Assembly: GCF_014764405.1 (NCBI RefSeq)
Contig: NZ_CP061725.1
Location: 2,852,001 to 2,916,000 of the forward strand
Origin: Micromonospora craniellae
GTDB lineage: Bacteria; Actinomycetota; Actinomycetes; Mycobacteriales; Micromonosporaceae
Reading direction: 5' to 3'
DNA: 64,000 bases
Part shown: in pieces, positions 18,674-27,655 of the stretch
Layout: each line of letters starts with the position of its first letter
Position numbering within the stretch: the first letter of the stretch is position 1
Made by a program: the position numbers and the translations under genes
Notes under the pieces: generated by a model
What the model was told of the DNA's origin: nothing
Seen by the model: only the letters and a program-made list of their open reading frames with translations
Databases searched by the model: none

Positions 18674-19846
18674 TCAGGGGTGGTTGCCGAGGTGCGCGCC
18701 GAGCGGTGGCCCTTGCCGCACGGCGGTGACGGCGTCGGGTAGGCAGCGGCGTTGCCATCCGTGCAGGGCTGTCGGGAGGTCGGCGTCCCACCGGTGGTGT
18801 TGGGTGAAGACGGCGGTGAGGGCGGCGGCCTGTTCGATGCCGTTGTTGGCGCCCCGGGCGGTGTGTGGCCGCACGGGGGCCAGGGCGTCGCCGAGCAGCA
18901 CCGCCCATCCGGCGCCGACGGGCCAGACCATGCGGGTGGGTGCGTCGATGTCCATCACCGGCACGGCCATCCGGGTGGTGGTGGCGTGCACGGTGGCGGC
19001 GTGCGGGGCGGGCAGGACCTGGGCGGCGCGGATGTCGACGTGTGCGCGGGCGGCGGCGCTGACGTGGTGCGGCATCGCGAACATCCGTCGCTGCGGCGGC
19101 GCCCCGAAACGGTGGGTGTAGTCGGCGGGGCTGCAGTCGAGGTACAGGGTCCAGTCCAGTCCGTCGGGGACCGGTGCGACGTTGTACTGGCAGCCGGTGC
19201 CCGCCTCTAGGCGCAGGAAGTCCCGCATGGTCCCGGATCCGGTGGGGGTGTGTCCGCGGTGGGCGACGTAGCCGGCGTAGTGCAGTCGGCGGCGCGGGTC
19301 GAGCAGGCGACGGCCGGTGGAGGATCGGCCGTCGGCGAACACCACCAGGTCCGCCAGGGCGTGGGAGTCGTCGCCGAATCGGAGTCGTGGCTGCCTGTGG
19401 TGCTGGTCGAGGTGGGTGAGGCGTCGGCCCGTCTGCAGGACGCCGTCGGGCAGGCGGCGGGTGAGCGCGTGGTGCAGCAGCGACCAGGTGGTGGAGCGCC
19501 CCGGATACCGCCGTCGGGTGGTGTGGATGGGCTGGCGGGCGCGGACGGTGACCTCTATGACGGTCTCGGAGGTGTTGGTGATGAACTCGCTCTGGTCGAT
19601 GCCGAGGCGGTCGAGGACGTCGAGGGCGGGGTGTTCCAGGCCGATGAGTCCGCCACCGCGCGGTGCCGCGGCGGGGGCGGCTTCGTAGACGGTGATGTGG
19701 TCGAAGCCGGCCTGTAGTAGGAGCAGGGCGGTGGTGGCGCCGGTGAGGGAGCCACCGACCACGGCGATGCGTGGTTGCGGCCCTCGCGGGTGGGACGCGT
19801 AGGTGGGGCGCGGCGCGTGGCCGGGTGGGATGTGCGGCTGTGACAT
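18674..19846 (-). CDS. FAD-dependent monooxygenase of the PHBH type
   Basis: 390 residues. The FAD-binding dinucleotide fold starts at residue ~26 (RIAVVGGSLTGATTALLLLQ) and ends with an acidic residue in VYEAA. The second FAD motif, GDALAPVRPHTARGANNG, lies near 310 with the conserved GD and P. A DG-R middle motif (VVFADGRSS) is present near 168. These are the marks of class A flavoprotein hydroxylases, which use NAD(P)H and O2 on aromatic or other ring substrates. No membrane segment or signal peptide. It is an unusual cargo in the middle of an accessory array of a conjugative element; its substrate cannot be told from the sequence. The stop precedes the next leftward gene by 38 bp. Confidence 0.85.
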   Translation of the reverse strand: MSQPHIPPGHAPRPTYASHPRGPQPRIAVVGGSLTGATTALLLLQAGFDHITVYEAAPAAAPRGGGLIGLEHPALDVLDRLGIDQSEFITNTSETVIEVTVRARQPIHTTRRRYPGRSTTWSLLHHALTRRLPDGVLQTGRRLTHLDQHHRQPRLRFGDDSHALADLVVFADGRSSTGRRLLDPRRRLHYAGYVAHRGHTPTGSGTMRDFLRLEAGTGCQYNVAPVPDGLDWTLYLDCSPADYTHRFGAPPQRRMFAMPHHVSAAARAHVDIRAAQVLPAPHAATVHATTTRMAVPVMDIDAPTRMVWPVGAGWAVLLGDALAPVRPHTARGANNGIEQAAALTAVFTQHHRWDADLPTALHGWQRRCLPDAVTAVRQGPPLGAHLGNHP

Positions 19847-19874
19847 CCGGGTGTCCTTCCGATAGGCAGAGAAG

Positions 19875-19904
19875 CCCGGGCACGGCCGTACGGCCGTGCC
19901 CGGG
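19875..19904. terminator. perfect 30-base palindrome
   Basis: CCCGGGCACGGCCGT followed by its exact complement, lying between the vWA gene and the monooxygenase gene. It may terminate the MoxR/vWA transcript or serve as a protein-binding palindrome. The remaining bases up to 20128 hold nothing recognisable. Confidence 0.6.
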
Positions 19905-20128
19905 GTGCGCTGGTGCGCGGGTGGCCGGGCATCGGCCGTGGTGGGTGCGGTGTAGATCAGGTCAGGTCAGTGCCCTGCCTCGCCGGAGGCGGCGACGGCG
20001 GGACGGGCCTGGGTCGACGTGGCGGCTGCTGGTCGCTCGGGTGAGTGGCGGCAGCATGCGCGGCAGCGAGCGCAGCAGGTCGAGAACCTCGCTGGCGCCC
20101 TGGGCGGGAGCCGGGGCGGGTGCTGGGA

Positions 20129-21721
20129 TCACGCCTGTTCGAGTGCGGTGACGGCGGCGTCGGCGATGGCGTCGACCGCGTGGACCGGGTCGTCGACCAG
20201 CAGCGTGGTGGTGTGGGTGAAGGTGTGCCCGGTCAGGGCGGCGGGTCGCAGCCACAGCACCGCGCATCCGGACTGGTGCAGGGTGGTGATGAGCCGTTGC
20301 GCGGAGTCGAGGTTGGGTAGGTCGCCGTCGGAGACGACGGCGAGCATCCGCACTCGGCCGGGTTGCCGCAGGTGCAGGAGTTGGTCGGCGAGTTTGACTG
20401 CGTCGAGGAACGCGGTGCTCCCGCCGCCGATCCCCATCTCCAGGACTTCGGTGGGGTGGCGGCGGGGCGGGACGAGCAGGGTGGCGCCGGTGCTGAAGCT
20501 GATCGTGGTGGTGGTGGCCTGGTTGGTGCGGGCGGCGTGGGCGAGGATCCATCCGGCGGAGGACATGGGTGCGGCGTAGGCGTACATGGAGCCGGAGGTG
20601 TCGACGAGTACGCCCAGGTGCAGGTGTGGCTTGGGTGGCGGTGTCTGGGTGCGCCGTTGCCACGGTGTGGCGGTGGGCATGCTGCTGGCGGCGATCTGTG
20701 CCTTCGCGGTGATGGCATGGCGGGTGCGTAGCCGTCCGGGCGGTGTCGGGCTGGGGCGGGTGTCGGGTTCGGGGACGTGGGTGCGGGCTCGGCGGAGCCG
20801 GGCGGCGAGGTGGTGGGCGGCGGCCCGCTCGGTGTCGGTGGGTTCGCGGCGGGTCCAGGTGGTGGGGGCGCCGTGTCGGGACTGGATCTGCTGGTCGGCG
20901 TACTGGGCGGGGGTGAGGCCGAGGGCGTGGGCGAGGTAGTCGGCCATGGCGTGGGCGAGGTGCCCGGCGAACTGGCCGGGGTCGGGTCGTGGGGGTTGTG
21001 GACGCTGGTGGGGGTCGATGCCGAGGATGTGGCACCACCGCCACGCCAGGTCGATCATCGTGGCGGCGTCGGTGTCGTCGACGGTGTGCGCTTGCCGCCA
21101 TACGTCCCGCAGCTGCCGCAGGGTGGTGCGGCCCAGGACGGTGGTGATGGCGGCGCGGACGCCTTTGACGTCCTTGGCGGTGACGATGCGGGCGTCGACC
21201 CGGGCCAGGAGGAGGCCGGCGAGGTGAGCGGCGTGCCATGCGTCGTCCACCGGGGTGTCGTCCGGTTGCAGCAGGGTCGTGGCGGCGTGGCGAAGCCACT
21301 TTCGGTCACCGCGACGTCTGCTGCGGTGGCGGTTCTCGGCGCGGGACTCTTCGAGTACGGCGGCGACGTCGGCGACGACCGGCGGGGTGTTCGTGGGGGT
21401 GTCCCACAGGCTGTGGGTGGCATGGGCGGCCTCGTGGACGAGTAGCCCGTAGGCGGTGGGCACGACCCGTTTGTGACCCGCTTTGTACGGGTTGGTGATC
21501 TCGGGTGCGCCGATGTGGGTGGCGTCGACCTCGATGCGGCGCGCGCCGGGCAGGAAGCGGGCGGGGGCTGCGCCGCCGGCGCCGGGGGCGACGGTGACGG
21601 TCAGGTCGTGGCGGCCGGTCAGGGTCGGCAGGTGCCGGGTCCAGGCGTCGCTCCACGGCCGCCAGTCCGGGTCGCCGGCCGTTGCGGGGCCCGTGGTGCG
21701 GTGGGTTGAGGGATGCGGCAT
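20129..21721 (-). CDS. zincin plus von Willebrand A (vWA) protein, MoxR partner
   Basis: 530 residues. Residues ~95-125 carry an HEAAH zinc-protease helix, with a distal E in LEESRAEN. The C-terminal ~200 residues are a vWA domain: the MIDAS motif DTSGSMYAYA near 372-381, followed by the conserved T/S (GGGSTAF) and D (VVSDGDLP) positions. vWA proteins of this sort are paired with MoxR-type AAA+ ATPases, as here, where the ATPase gene lies just upstream (22 bp away). Such pairs remodel or insert metals into other proteins. The additional zincin at the N-terminus suggests a proteolytic output. Confidence 0.85.
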   Translation of the reverse strand: MPHPSTHRTTGPATAGDPDWRPWSDAWTRHLPTLTGRHDLTVTVAPGAGGAAPARFLPGARRIEVDATHIGAPEITNPYKAGHKRVVPTAYGLLVHEAAHATHSLWDTPTNTPPVVADVAAVLEESRAENRHRSRRRGDRKWLRHAATTLLQPDDTPVDDAWHAAHLAGLLLARVDARIVTAKDVKGVRAAITTVLGRTTLRQLRDVWRQAHTVDDTDAATMIDLAWRWCHILGIDPHQRPQPPRPDPGQFAGHLAHAMADYLAHALGLTPAQYADQQIQSRHGAPTTWTRREPTDTERAAAHHLAARLRRARTHVPEPDTRPSPTPPGRLRTRHAITAKAQIAASSMPTATPWQRRTQTPPPKPHLHLGVLVDTSGSMYAYAAPMSSAGWILAHAARTNQATTTTISFSTGATLLVPPRRHPTEVLEMGIGGGSTAFLDAVKLADQLLHLRQPGRVRMLAVVSDGDLPNLDSAQRLITTLHQSGCAVLWLRPAALTGHTFTHTTTLLVDDPVHAVDAIADAAVTALEQA

Positions 21722-21743
21722 GACGGTGGCCTCTCTGATGGGG

Positions 21744-22898
21744 TTAGCGCTGTTTGCCGAGGGTCAGTGGGGTGATGTCGCCGTTGAATCGCTGACGCAG
21801 GGCGGCGAGGACGTGGTCGCGGTCCTCGGCGGGGGCGCGGCCGGCGAGGTTCGCCACCGCGGCGGCGGGACCGAGGGTCTTGCTGACGCGGGTGAAGCCG
21901 AGCAGTTCGCGTAGCTGCGGTGCCCAGCTGATCCGGCCGGCGGCGAGGTCGCCGTTGAGGGCGACGGCGGTTTCGACGGCGGGTCGGGACACGCCGAGGT
22001 GACGGGCGAGGTCCCAGTCGGTGGTGACCTCGATGTGGACGTCGAAGCGGGAGGCGAGGGCTTCGGTGAGGATCGCGCCGTGCACGCCGGGGTTGTGTCC
22101 GGCGATGACGTAGAACCCGTCGACGGCCTCGCGTTCGTTGCGGTAGCCGGGAATGGTGATGACCCGTCGGCCGTCCATCGCCGGGTAGAGCACGGCGAGG
22201 ACCTTGGGTGGGATGAGGGTGGCGTCGTCGACCAGCAGCGCCCTGCCCTGCCGCATCGCGGTGACCAGCGGTCCGTGGACGAATTCGAACCCGCCGTCGG
22301 GCAGCGGGATGAAGTTGCCGAGGAAGTCCTCCACGACGGTGTCGCCGGTGCCGGCGACGGTGAGCAGGTCGGTGTAGGCGGCCTCGATCAGGGCGGTCTT
22401 GCCGGTGCCGGGCGGGCCGTAGAGCAGCACCGGGATGCGTTTGTCCCGCAGCCGACGTAGCACGTCCACGTCGGTGGCGCCGGCCAGCTTGCGGGGGAAG
22501 TACAGCTCGCCGTTGGGGCGGGTGACCGGCTGCCGTCGGCCCGTCCCGCGTGGTCCGTGCCGGGCTGCGCGTGGGGCCGGTGGTGGCATCGTCCCGGCGG
22601 CGTCGATACCGGCCTGGGTGATCTGGAAGCGGTGCGGACCGGTCAGGTGCGTGGCGTGTCCGGCGGCGGCCATCTTCTTCAGTGCCTCGAACACCGCGCC
22701 GGAGGACGGTGCGCCGATCGCCCGGGTGATCTCGCCGACCTTGAGGATGTCGTCGGGGTGACCGGCGAGGTGCAGGGCGACCGCGCGGTAGAGGTAGCCG
22801 GACCGGCCGGAGGCGGCATCGGGGGTCGGCGTGGCGCCGGTGCTCGCCGGGACGTCGGGTGAAGCGGCGGGCGGTGTCGGCGGGTGTGGTGTGGTCAT
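21744..22898 (-). CDS. MoxR-type AAA+ ATPase with N-terminal winged helix
   Basis: 384 residues from the ATG at 22898, which has GAGG seven bases upstream. Residues ~30-100 form a small winged-helix-like domain (LHLAGHPDDILKVGEITRAI). The AAA+ module follows: Walker A GPPGTGKT near 160, Walker B ALLVDDATLIPP near 223, sensor 1 IAGHNPG near 266, and the arginine-finger region ALASRFD. In Walker B the usual D-E is D-D, which may slow hydrolysis. It is transcribed leftward into the vWA/zincin gene and is expected to act as its motor. MoxR-vWA pairs are also found in actinomycete conflict systems. Confidence 0.85.
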   Translation of the reverse strand: MTTPHPPTPPAASPDVPASTGATPTPDAASGRSGYLYRAVALHLAGHPDDILKVGEITRAIGAPSSGAVFEALKKMAAAGHATHLTGPHRFQITQAGIDAAGTMPPPAPRAARHGPRGTGRRQPVTRPNGELYFPRKLAGATDVDVLRRLRDKRIPVLLYGPPGTGKTALIEAAYTDLLTVAGTGDTVVEDFLGNFIPLPDGGFEFVHGPLVTAMRQGRALLVDDATLIPPKVLAVLYPAMDGRRVITIPGYRNEREAVDGFYVIAGHNPGVHGAILTEALASRFDVHIEVTTDWDLARHLGVSRPAVETAVALNGDLAAGRISWAPQLRELLGFTRVSKTLGPAAAVANLAGRAPAEDRDHVLAALRQRFNGDITPLTLGKQR

Positions 22899-23300
22899 GT
22901 GGTTGCCTCGATTCGCAGGTCGGGCCCGCGCACCCGTCTCCGGGTGCGCGGGCGGTGGGTGCCGCACAGCGGAGACGGGTGGGGCCAACCCCTGGCGGCC
23001 TTGTTCGGGCCGGGCAGATGGGCGACCAAACCCCGGTGGTGCTGGTGGTGTTCAAGGGTTACGGCGACGCGCAGGTTCGCCGCTGGTGCGTGCTGGTCGG
23101 GGGCGGCGTCGCGCGGGCGGTGTCAGCGCCGACGATGCAACACCTTGAATAGATTGATCAAGTCGGATGGGCGTCGGGTGTGGAACGGGGAATCGTGGTC
23201 ACCGTGACGGCCGTGCGGGGCTGCCGTTTCCGGCGATGTGCTCCTGTCGCTGCCCGTCGGCGCGCCGCGTTGGCAGCCCTGTGGGTCGCGCTGTCCTGCG
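22899..23300. other. intergenic region with a strong hairpin
   Basis: About 400 bases with no gene supported. A perfect 12-bp stem (CCCGCGCACCCG, loop TCTC, complement) sits at 22925-22952, just ahead of the MoxR start. Being on the 5' side of that gene and ~350 bases after the previous stop, it could be a leader structure and not a terminator. Confidence 0.45.
22925..22952. terminator. hairpin upstream of the MoxR gene
   Basis: Perfect 12-bp GC stem with a four-base TCTC loop. It sits between the DUF4314 gene and the MoxR gene. Terminator or attenuator. Confidence 0.5.
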
Positions 23301-24401
23301 TCAGCCATCCGAGCGAGGGTTCGGGTGGTCCGGGAGGTCGCCGACGATCCGGTCGCAGTCGTACGGGTCGACGGCCTCCCAGCACCAGCTGTAACCCATC
23401 ACCACGTAGCGGCCGTCGGCGTCGGGGGTGATGCGGTCGATGGCGTCCGGGTCGTCGAACATGGCGCGTTGGTCGGCGACGATGACGTCGCCGTCGAAGG
23501 ACAGGTCGGCCAGCGTGGTGTCGACTCGCCCGTCCAGTTCGTCGGCCGGTACGCCCTCGTCGCGCAGGTGCCGGCGGTGCTGGTCGCGGTGGCGTTGTTG
23601 GTCGTCGACGATCGCCTCGGCCGCCGTGCGGGTGCAGGAGAACACCGCCCACCCGTTCCAGTGGTCGATGAGGGTGCCGACGAACCCGACGGCGACGCGG
23701 TCGCCGCCGTCAGGGCCTTCGGTGTGCGCCCAGTCGCCGGAGAACACGCCGACGTCACCGAGGCGGATCTGGTCGGGGTGGAGGTGGGACACGTCGCGGC
23801 CGGTGGGGCTGGCCGCGAGGCGACACAGGTCGGCGGCCCGGTCGGCGGCGGCGGTGTCGAAGGCGTCGCGATAGACGGTCATCGCCTCGTCGCGCTGTGG
23901 GATGCGCAGCCCGAACCAGCCGGAGACGTCGCCGGTGGCGTCGGCGAACAGCTCCCATCCGCTGGTGTCGACCGAATCGTCGATCGTGAAGTGGGGTAGG
24001 GCGTCGAGGACTGCCGGGTCGCCGTCGGCGATGCCGGCCAGGATTCGGCGCGCGGCAGGGCGCCTGTCGCCGCCGGCGCGGGCGCCGATGGTGTGCTGAG
24101 CCCATCGTTCGGCGGCGGTCTGTCCGGCCTCGGTGCCGGCGGCGCGCATCCGCTGGAGCGTGGCGGCCCATGCGGTGGCGTCACCGACGGGGTCGCCGGG
24201 AGGTGGTGGGTTCGTGGTCGGTGTGAGGCGGTCGCCGTCGTCGAGGCACATCGACAGCGTGGAGCCGCTGTCCCAGGTGACCTCGACGATGTGGTGCCGC
24301 TGGTCGTGGCGGCGGACGGTGCCGGTGTCGCCGGGCCGCAGCAGGGTGTGCGGGTCGCTGGTGTGGACCAGGGCGACGCGCTGGCCGGGCTGGTAAATCA
24401 C
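23301..24401 (-). CDS. DUF4314-domain protein
   Basis: 366 residues. The first ~65 residues (PGQRVALVHTSDPHTLLRPG, then DTGTVRRH) form the small SH3-like beta barrel known as DUF4314. This domain is common as short proteins in actinomycete plasmids and conjugative elements, and its function is unknown. The remainder, residues ~70-366, is an acidic, Trp/His-containing region with two possible repeats of a beta-rich unit. No catalytic signature was recognised. It is one of a run of leftward accessory genes. Confidence 0.7.
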   Translation of the reverse strand: MIYQPGQRVALVHTSDPHTLLRPGDTGTVRRHDQRHHIVEVTWDSGSTLSMCLDDGDRLTPTTNPPPPGDPVGDATAWAATLQRMRAAGTEAGQTAAERWAQHTIGARAGGDRRPAARRILAGIADGDPAVLDALPHFTIDDSVDTSGWELFADATGDVSGWFGLRIPQRDEAMTVYRDAFDTAAADRAADLCRLAASPTGRDVSHLHPDQIRLGDVGVFSGDWAHTEGPDGGDRVAVGFVGTLIDHWNGWAVFSCTRTAAEAIVDDQQRHRDQHRRHLRDEGVPADELDGRVDTTLADLSFDGDVIVADQRAMFDDPDAIDRITPDADGRYVVMGYSWCWEAVDPYDCDRIVGDLPDHPNPRSDG

Positions 24402-24471
24402 GGTGCTCTCCGATCGCAGCGATGGACAGGCTGCCGCCGCTGAGGCGAGACGGCGCTTGAGGTGTGGAAGG

Positions 24472-25128
24472 TCATCGGGTGTTGTCCGGTGTGGGGTGGT
24501 GCGGCGGCCAGGGCTTGCGGGTGACGTGGTCGCCGAACATCGGGTCGGTGGCGACCGAGGAGCCGCAGCGGGTGCAGCAGGTGACGGTGTCGTGGCCGTA
24601 GCCGGCCATGGACGGCACCGTGATGTGGTCGATCTCGTCGACCGCGCCGCAGGCGGTGCACACCGTCATCTCCGCGCCGCCGTCGTCGAGGGCGGGTGCG
24701 GTGACGAACAGGTCCTCGGCCGGGTCGAGATGGTGGGCGCTGTGCCGCAGCCACCGGCTGTGGATCGTCGCCTCGTACACCACGAGTCGCCGCTGGTCGA
24801 GGTGCAGCAGGTACAGCCATTCGAGGGCCCCGGCGACGGGTTCGCGCAGGGAGCCCTTGCGGGGGTCGGCGTCGGTGTCGGCCGGGTAGCCCAGTCCCGG
24901 CACGGGCGGCTGCCGGTACCACCGGCGGGGCTTGGGTGTGGCGGTGAGGGTCCACCAGTGGTGGGCCAGCAGCGCGGTGGCCATGGCGTCGGTGTCGCGG
25001 CCGAACGTGTCGGTCCAGATCCGGCGCAGCAGCGGTATCAACTTCTCGGGTTCCTCGCCGAACTGCAGGTAGCGGGCGGTGTAGGCGCCGCGGAACGCGG
25101 CGACGCCGATCAGGGTGGGTGTGCTCAC
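24472..25128 (-). CDS. protein with C-terminal zinc-ribbon-like cysteines
   Basis: 218 residues. The N-terminal 140 residues contain a helical region (GAYTARYLQFGEEPEKLIPL) and a tryptophan-rich segment. Near residue 155 a C-x2-C (VCTACG) is followed ~30 residues later by a C-x2-C (CCTRCG), spacing typical of a zinc ribbon. Its family is not recognised. It is probably expressed with the neighbouring leftward genes, which stand 70-300 bases apart. Confidence 0.65.
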   Translation of the reverse strand: MSTPTLIGVAAFRGAYTARYLQFGEEPEKLIPLLRRIWTDTFGRDTDAMATALLAHHWWTLTATPKPRRWYRQPPVPGLGYPADTDADPRKGSLREPVAGALEWLYLLHLDQRRLVVYEATIHSRWLRHSAHHLDPAEDLFVTAPALDDGGAEMTVCTACGAVDEIDHITVPSMAGYGHDTVTCCTRCGSSVATDPMFGDHVTRKPWPPHHPTPDNTR

Positions 25129-25432
25129 GTGCTGTTTCCTCTCAGGGACTTGTTGGTGGATGGGGTTGCGGAGGTCGTCCCGGGCGAGGGCCTGCCGTCA
25201 GGTGGTGTGCTCCGCGGAGCCGCATCGGGCCTCTGTGGTCGGGTGGGCGGCGGCCCGTGGGGACTGCGGTGACCGGTGCCGTGACGGAGAAGGGCCCCTA
25301 CGTGGCCGTCGACGCGACGCGGACCGTGTCCTGCCGCGGTGGTGCCGGGCTGGTGCGCCCAGGTCTGGTGGTCCGCGCGGGAGGGTGTCGCAGGGTGGTG
25401 GCCTGTCAGGCGTGTGCAGGTGTCGACCTGGG
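25129..25432. other. intergenic, nothing recognised
   Basis: About 300 bases between two leftward genes. The frames open here are proline/arginine-rich shadows. No repeat or clear hairpin longer than eight base pairs was seen. Confidence 0.35.
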
Positions 25433-26071
25433 TCATCTGATGAGGGGCGCGACGCGGTGCCACGTGTCGTGACGCCATATCTGCCAGCCTCTGCAGCACG
25501 GGCTGGTGGTGGCCGTCGCCAGGTAGATCGCGAGGCCGGCCCGCCCGGTGGGCTGGTCGAGTCGGTCGAGGTCGTCGGTCTCGACGGTGACGATGTCACC
25601 GCAGTAGTCGCCGTCGATGTCGACTGTCCTGGCCATGGTGGAGTTCGGTGTGAGGGTCGCGAGGCGGGTGTCGAGGTCGTATTCCGCGACCAGGCGGTCC
25701 AGGACCGTCTCCTCGTCGGTCGGTTGGCGCCGGTATCGGCAGTCGCGGACGAACTCGTGCATGTCGCGTTCGGTGAACCGGGCCGGGTCGTGGCATCGCA
25801 GCCGGGTCGCCGCGCCGTCGCCCTCGTTGCGGATCTCCCCTACCGGGGTGCCGTCGAGGCAGAGCGTGGCGGTGAACGCGACGTAGTGGTCACCGTCCCG
25901 CTCGTCGAGGCTGGTGACGGCGAGTCGGTCGTGGGGCAGGTGCAGCGGGCTGTGCCGCAGCGGATGGCCCGAGGGCGTCTGCCTGGTGGGTGGCGTGTCG
26001 GCGGGGTGGTCGTTCGAGGCGGTCGTGTCGAGGTGTTCCGCACGGTGCGGGTCGGGATCCTGTTGGGGCAT
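25433..26071 (-). CDS. hypothetical acidic protein
   Basis: 212 residues. A disordered His/Pro/Asp-rich head of ~45 residues precedes a compact beta-rich domain (RLAVTSLDERDGDHYVAFTA, then VGEIRNEGDG). A helical middle (ERDMHEFVRDCRYR) and a second beta part follow, ending with CCRGWQIWRHD. The 'xVGEIxNEGxGG' turn occurs in phage- and plasmid-encoded proteins of unknown role. No enzyme motif is visible. Confidence 0.6.
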   Translation of the reverse strand: MPQQDPDPHRAEHLDTTASNDHPADTPPTRQTPSGHPLRHSPLHLPHDRLAVTSLDERDGDHYVAFTATLCLDGTPVGEIRNEGDGAATRLRCHDPARFTERDMHEFVRDCRYRRQPTDEETVLDRLVAEYDLDTRLATLTPNSTMARTVDIDGDYCGDIVTVETDDLDRLDQPTGRAGLAIYLATATTSPCCRGWQIWRHDTWHRVAPLIR

Positions 26072-26160
26072 GGCCTTCCTCCGAGGGTCTGCGCGTGGTC
26101 GGGGCGGGGTGGTGACGGCGGGCGGTGAGGCGCTGGGCGCGGGTGGGGTGTGGGCGTGGA

Positions 26161-26194
26161 TGACCGCGCGGCCGATGGGTAGGCCGCGCGGTCA
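26161..26194. terminator. hairpin after the 26.2-kb gene
   Basis: Perfect 13-bp stem TGACCGCGCGGCC with an eight-base loop, 21 bases after the stop at 26215 in the leftward direction. No T-run. Confidence 0.65.
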
Positions 26195-26214
26195 TCGGTG
26201 TCGGTGGACGGGTG

Positions 26215-27255
26215 TCAGCGGGCGAGGACGGCGACCTTCTCGCCGTGTAGCAGTGGGGCGTCTTCCGGGCCTTTGAGGTGGGCGTGGATCCAGATCCGGT
26301 AGGCCTGTCCGTGTCTGTCGAGCAGGCGACGCCAGTGGCCTCGGACGACGAACCGGACCCGGTAGTGCCATCTGGCGGGTCCGGTGGCGGGTTCGGTGAG
26401 GGCGGAGGTGCGGCGCAGCATCACCACGCGGGTGTCGTGGGTGATCGAGGCGCGTGCGGCGCGGCGGCGGGTGGGGCGGTCCAGGGGTGCCGGGGTGGCG
26501 ACGGCGATGGGTTGGGCTTGGATGCGCCAGAACGCGTAGGCGATCGCCGCGAACACGCGGGTGCGGGCGGTGGCGTCGGTGATCAGGTAGCGGCCGTCGG
26601 GTGCGGTCTCCCAGTCGCGGTCGGGTTCGTCGATGTCCGGTTGAATAGTGGTGGGCACGGGCGTGGCGATGGGGAGCAGGTTCACGTCGGTGAGGACGTA
26701 GGGGCCGAGTCGGGACAGCAGGGTCGGGTCCTGCCGCGCGTAGTCCTGGATGCGGGCGGCGTGGGGGTCGTCGGGGTCGTCGCGGTCGGCCCAGCCGCAG
26801 ATCAGCCATGACCTGCCGGTGGGTGAGGAGATGGTGTTCCAGGTGATCGCGGCGATTCCGCTGACCTGGCCGGACAGGGCGCGGTGATAGATCGGTTCGG
26901 GCAGGAAGAGAACGCCGCGGTCGGTGGGGGCGGCGTCGGCGGTGAGCAGGTCACCGGTGAGGTCGAGTGCAGCAGCGGCGGCGGCGACGATCGCGGTCAT
27001 GGCGGGGGCGAGGACGTAGGCCTCGCCGTGAGCCCACGCGTTGCTGGCGGTGCGGTCGAGGACGTCGACGAGTCTGTGGTGCGGATCGGTGTCGTCGGTG
27101 CCGTCGACGGGCGGGATGCCCGTCCAGTGGGTCTCGACGAACGCGCGGTGATACTCGCGTCCGGCGATGCTCGCGCAGTACTCGTGCATGCGGGTCTTGA
27201 TCGTGACGGCGGCTCGCGCGTAGCCGGCGAGCGTGTTCTCGGTGCGGAAGGTCAT
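26215..27255 (-). CDS. hypothetical protein of the accessory array
   Basis: 346 residues from the ATG at 27255, preceded by a very good AGGAGG. The first ~75 residues are helical with a conserved-looking HEYCASIAGREYHRAFVE segment. Residues ~80-130 are Ala-rich helices, and the C-terminal half has Trp/Arg-rich strands (RWHYRVRFVVRGHWRRLLDR). That final basic region, with its WRIQ and YRIWI motifs, could contact nucleic acid, but this is only an impression. No family recognised. A terminator hairpin follows. Confidence 0.65.
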   Translation of the reverse strand: MTFRTENTLAGYARAAVTIKTRMHEYCASIAGREYHRAFVETHWTGIPPVDGTDDTDPHHRLVDVLDRTASNAWAHGEAYVLAPAMTAIVAAAAAALDLTGDLLTADAAPTDRGVLFLPEPIYHRALSGQVSGIAAITWNTISSPTGRSWLICGWADRDDPDDPHAARIQDYARQDPTLLSRLGPYVLTDVNLLPIATPVPTTIQPDIDEPDRDWETAPDGRYLITDATARTRVFAAIAYAFWRIQAQPIAVATPAPLDRPTRRRAARASITHDTRVVMLRRTSALTEPATGPARWHYRVRFVVRGHWRRLLDRHGQAYRIWIHAHLKGPEDAPLLHGEKVAVLAR

Positions 27256-27298
27256 GGGTCCTCCTGAACGGGGGCCGGTGAAGCGGTCGGATGGGGGT

Positions 27299-27655
27299 CT
27301 AGGCGGCGTGGGCGGCGGTGTTGGCCGCGCCGGGGATCCGGTCTGGGAGTCGCTGCGGGATCCGCGATCGCAGGTGCGTGGCGGTGGCGGTGAACCAGCC
27401 GATGAACCGCTCGGGGACGCGGGTGACGCGATGCGGTGGGGGTGCGGGCGTGGTGCGGGCGGCCCGCATCGCCCGGTGGGCGCGTCGGGCCGGGACGCAG
27501 GGTCCGGCGTGGTCGGCGCATTGCAGGTTGACGCAGCGGTCGTCGGGTCCGGTCGGGTGGGCGGTGAGGACGTCGAGGGCCAGTCGCCACAGCAGCGGGT
27601 CGGTGACATCGCGTGGGAGGAGGGCCTGTCGTGAGGGTCGGTTGCGGTCCGGCAT
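27299..27655 (-). CDS. small protein with a Cys-rich centre
   Basis: 118 residues. The helix LPRDVTDPLLWRLALDVLTA is followed by RCVNLQCADHAGPC, three cysteines that might bind zinc together with the histidine, and then by a basic tail. A truncated relative lies at about 15660-15780. Proteins of this plan seem to recur in actinomycete elements. There are 43 bases between its stop and the start of the next gene leftward, so the two are probably co-transcribed. Confidence 0.55.
   Translation of the reverse strand: MPDRNRPSRQALLPRDVTDPLLWRLALDVLTAHPTGPDDRCVNLQCADHAGPCVPARRAHRAMRAARTTPAPPPHRVTRVPERFIGWFTATATHLRSRIPQRLPDRIPGAANTAAHAA

Noticed and set aside
19962..21299. Leftward frame rich in Arg/Pro/His overlapping the vWA gene
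   Set aside because: It is an out-of-frame reading; the vWA/zincin frame has the MIDAS and HEAAH motifs.
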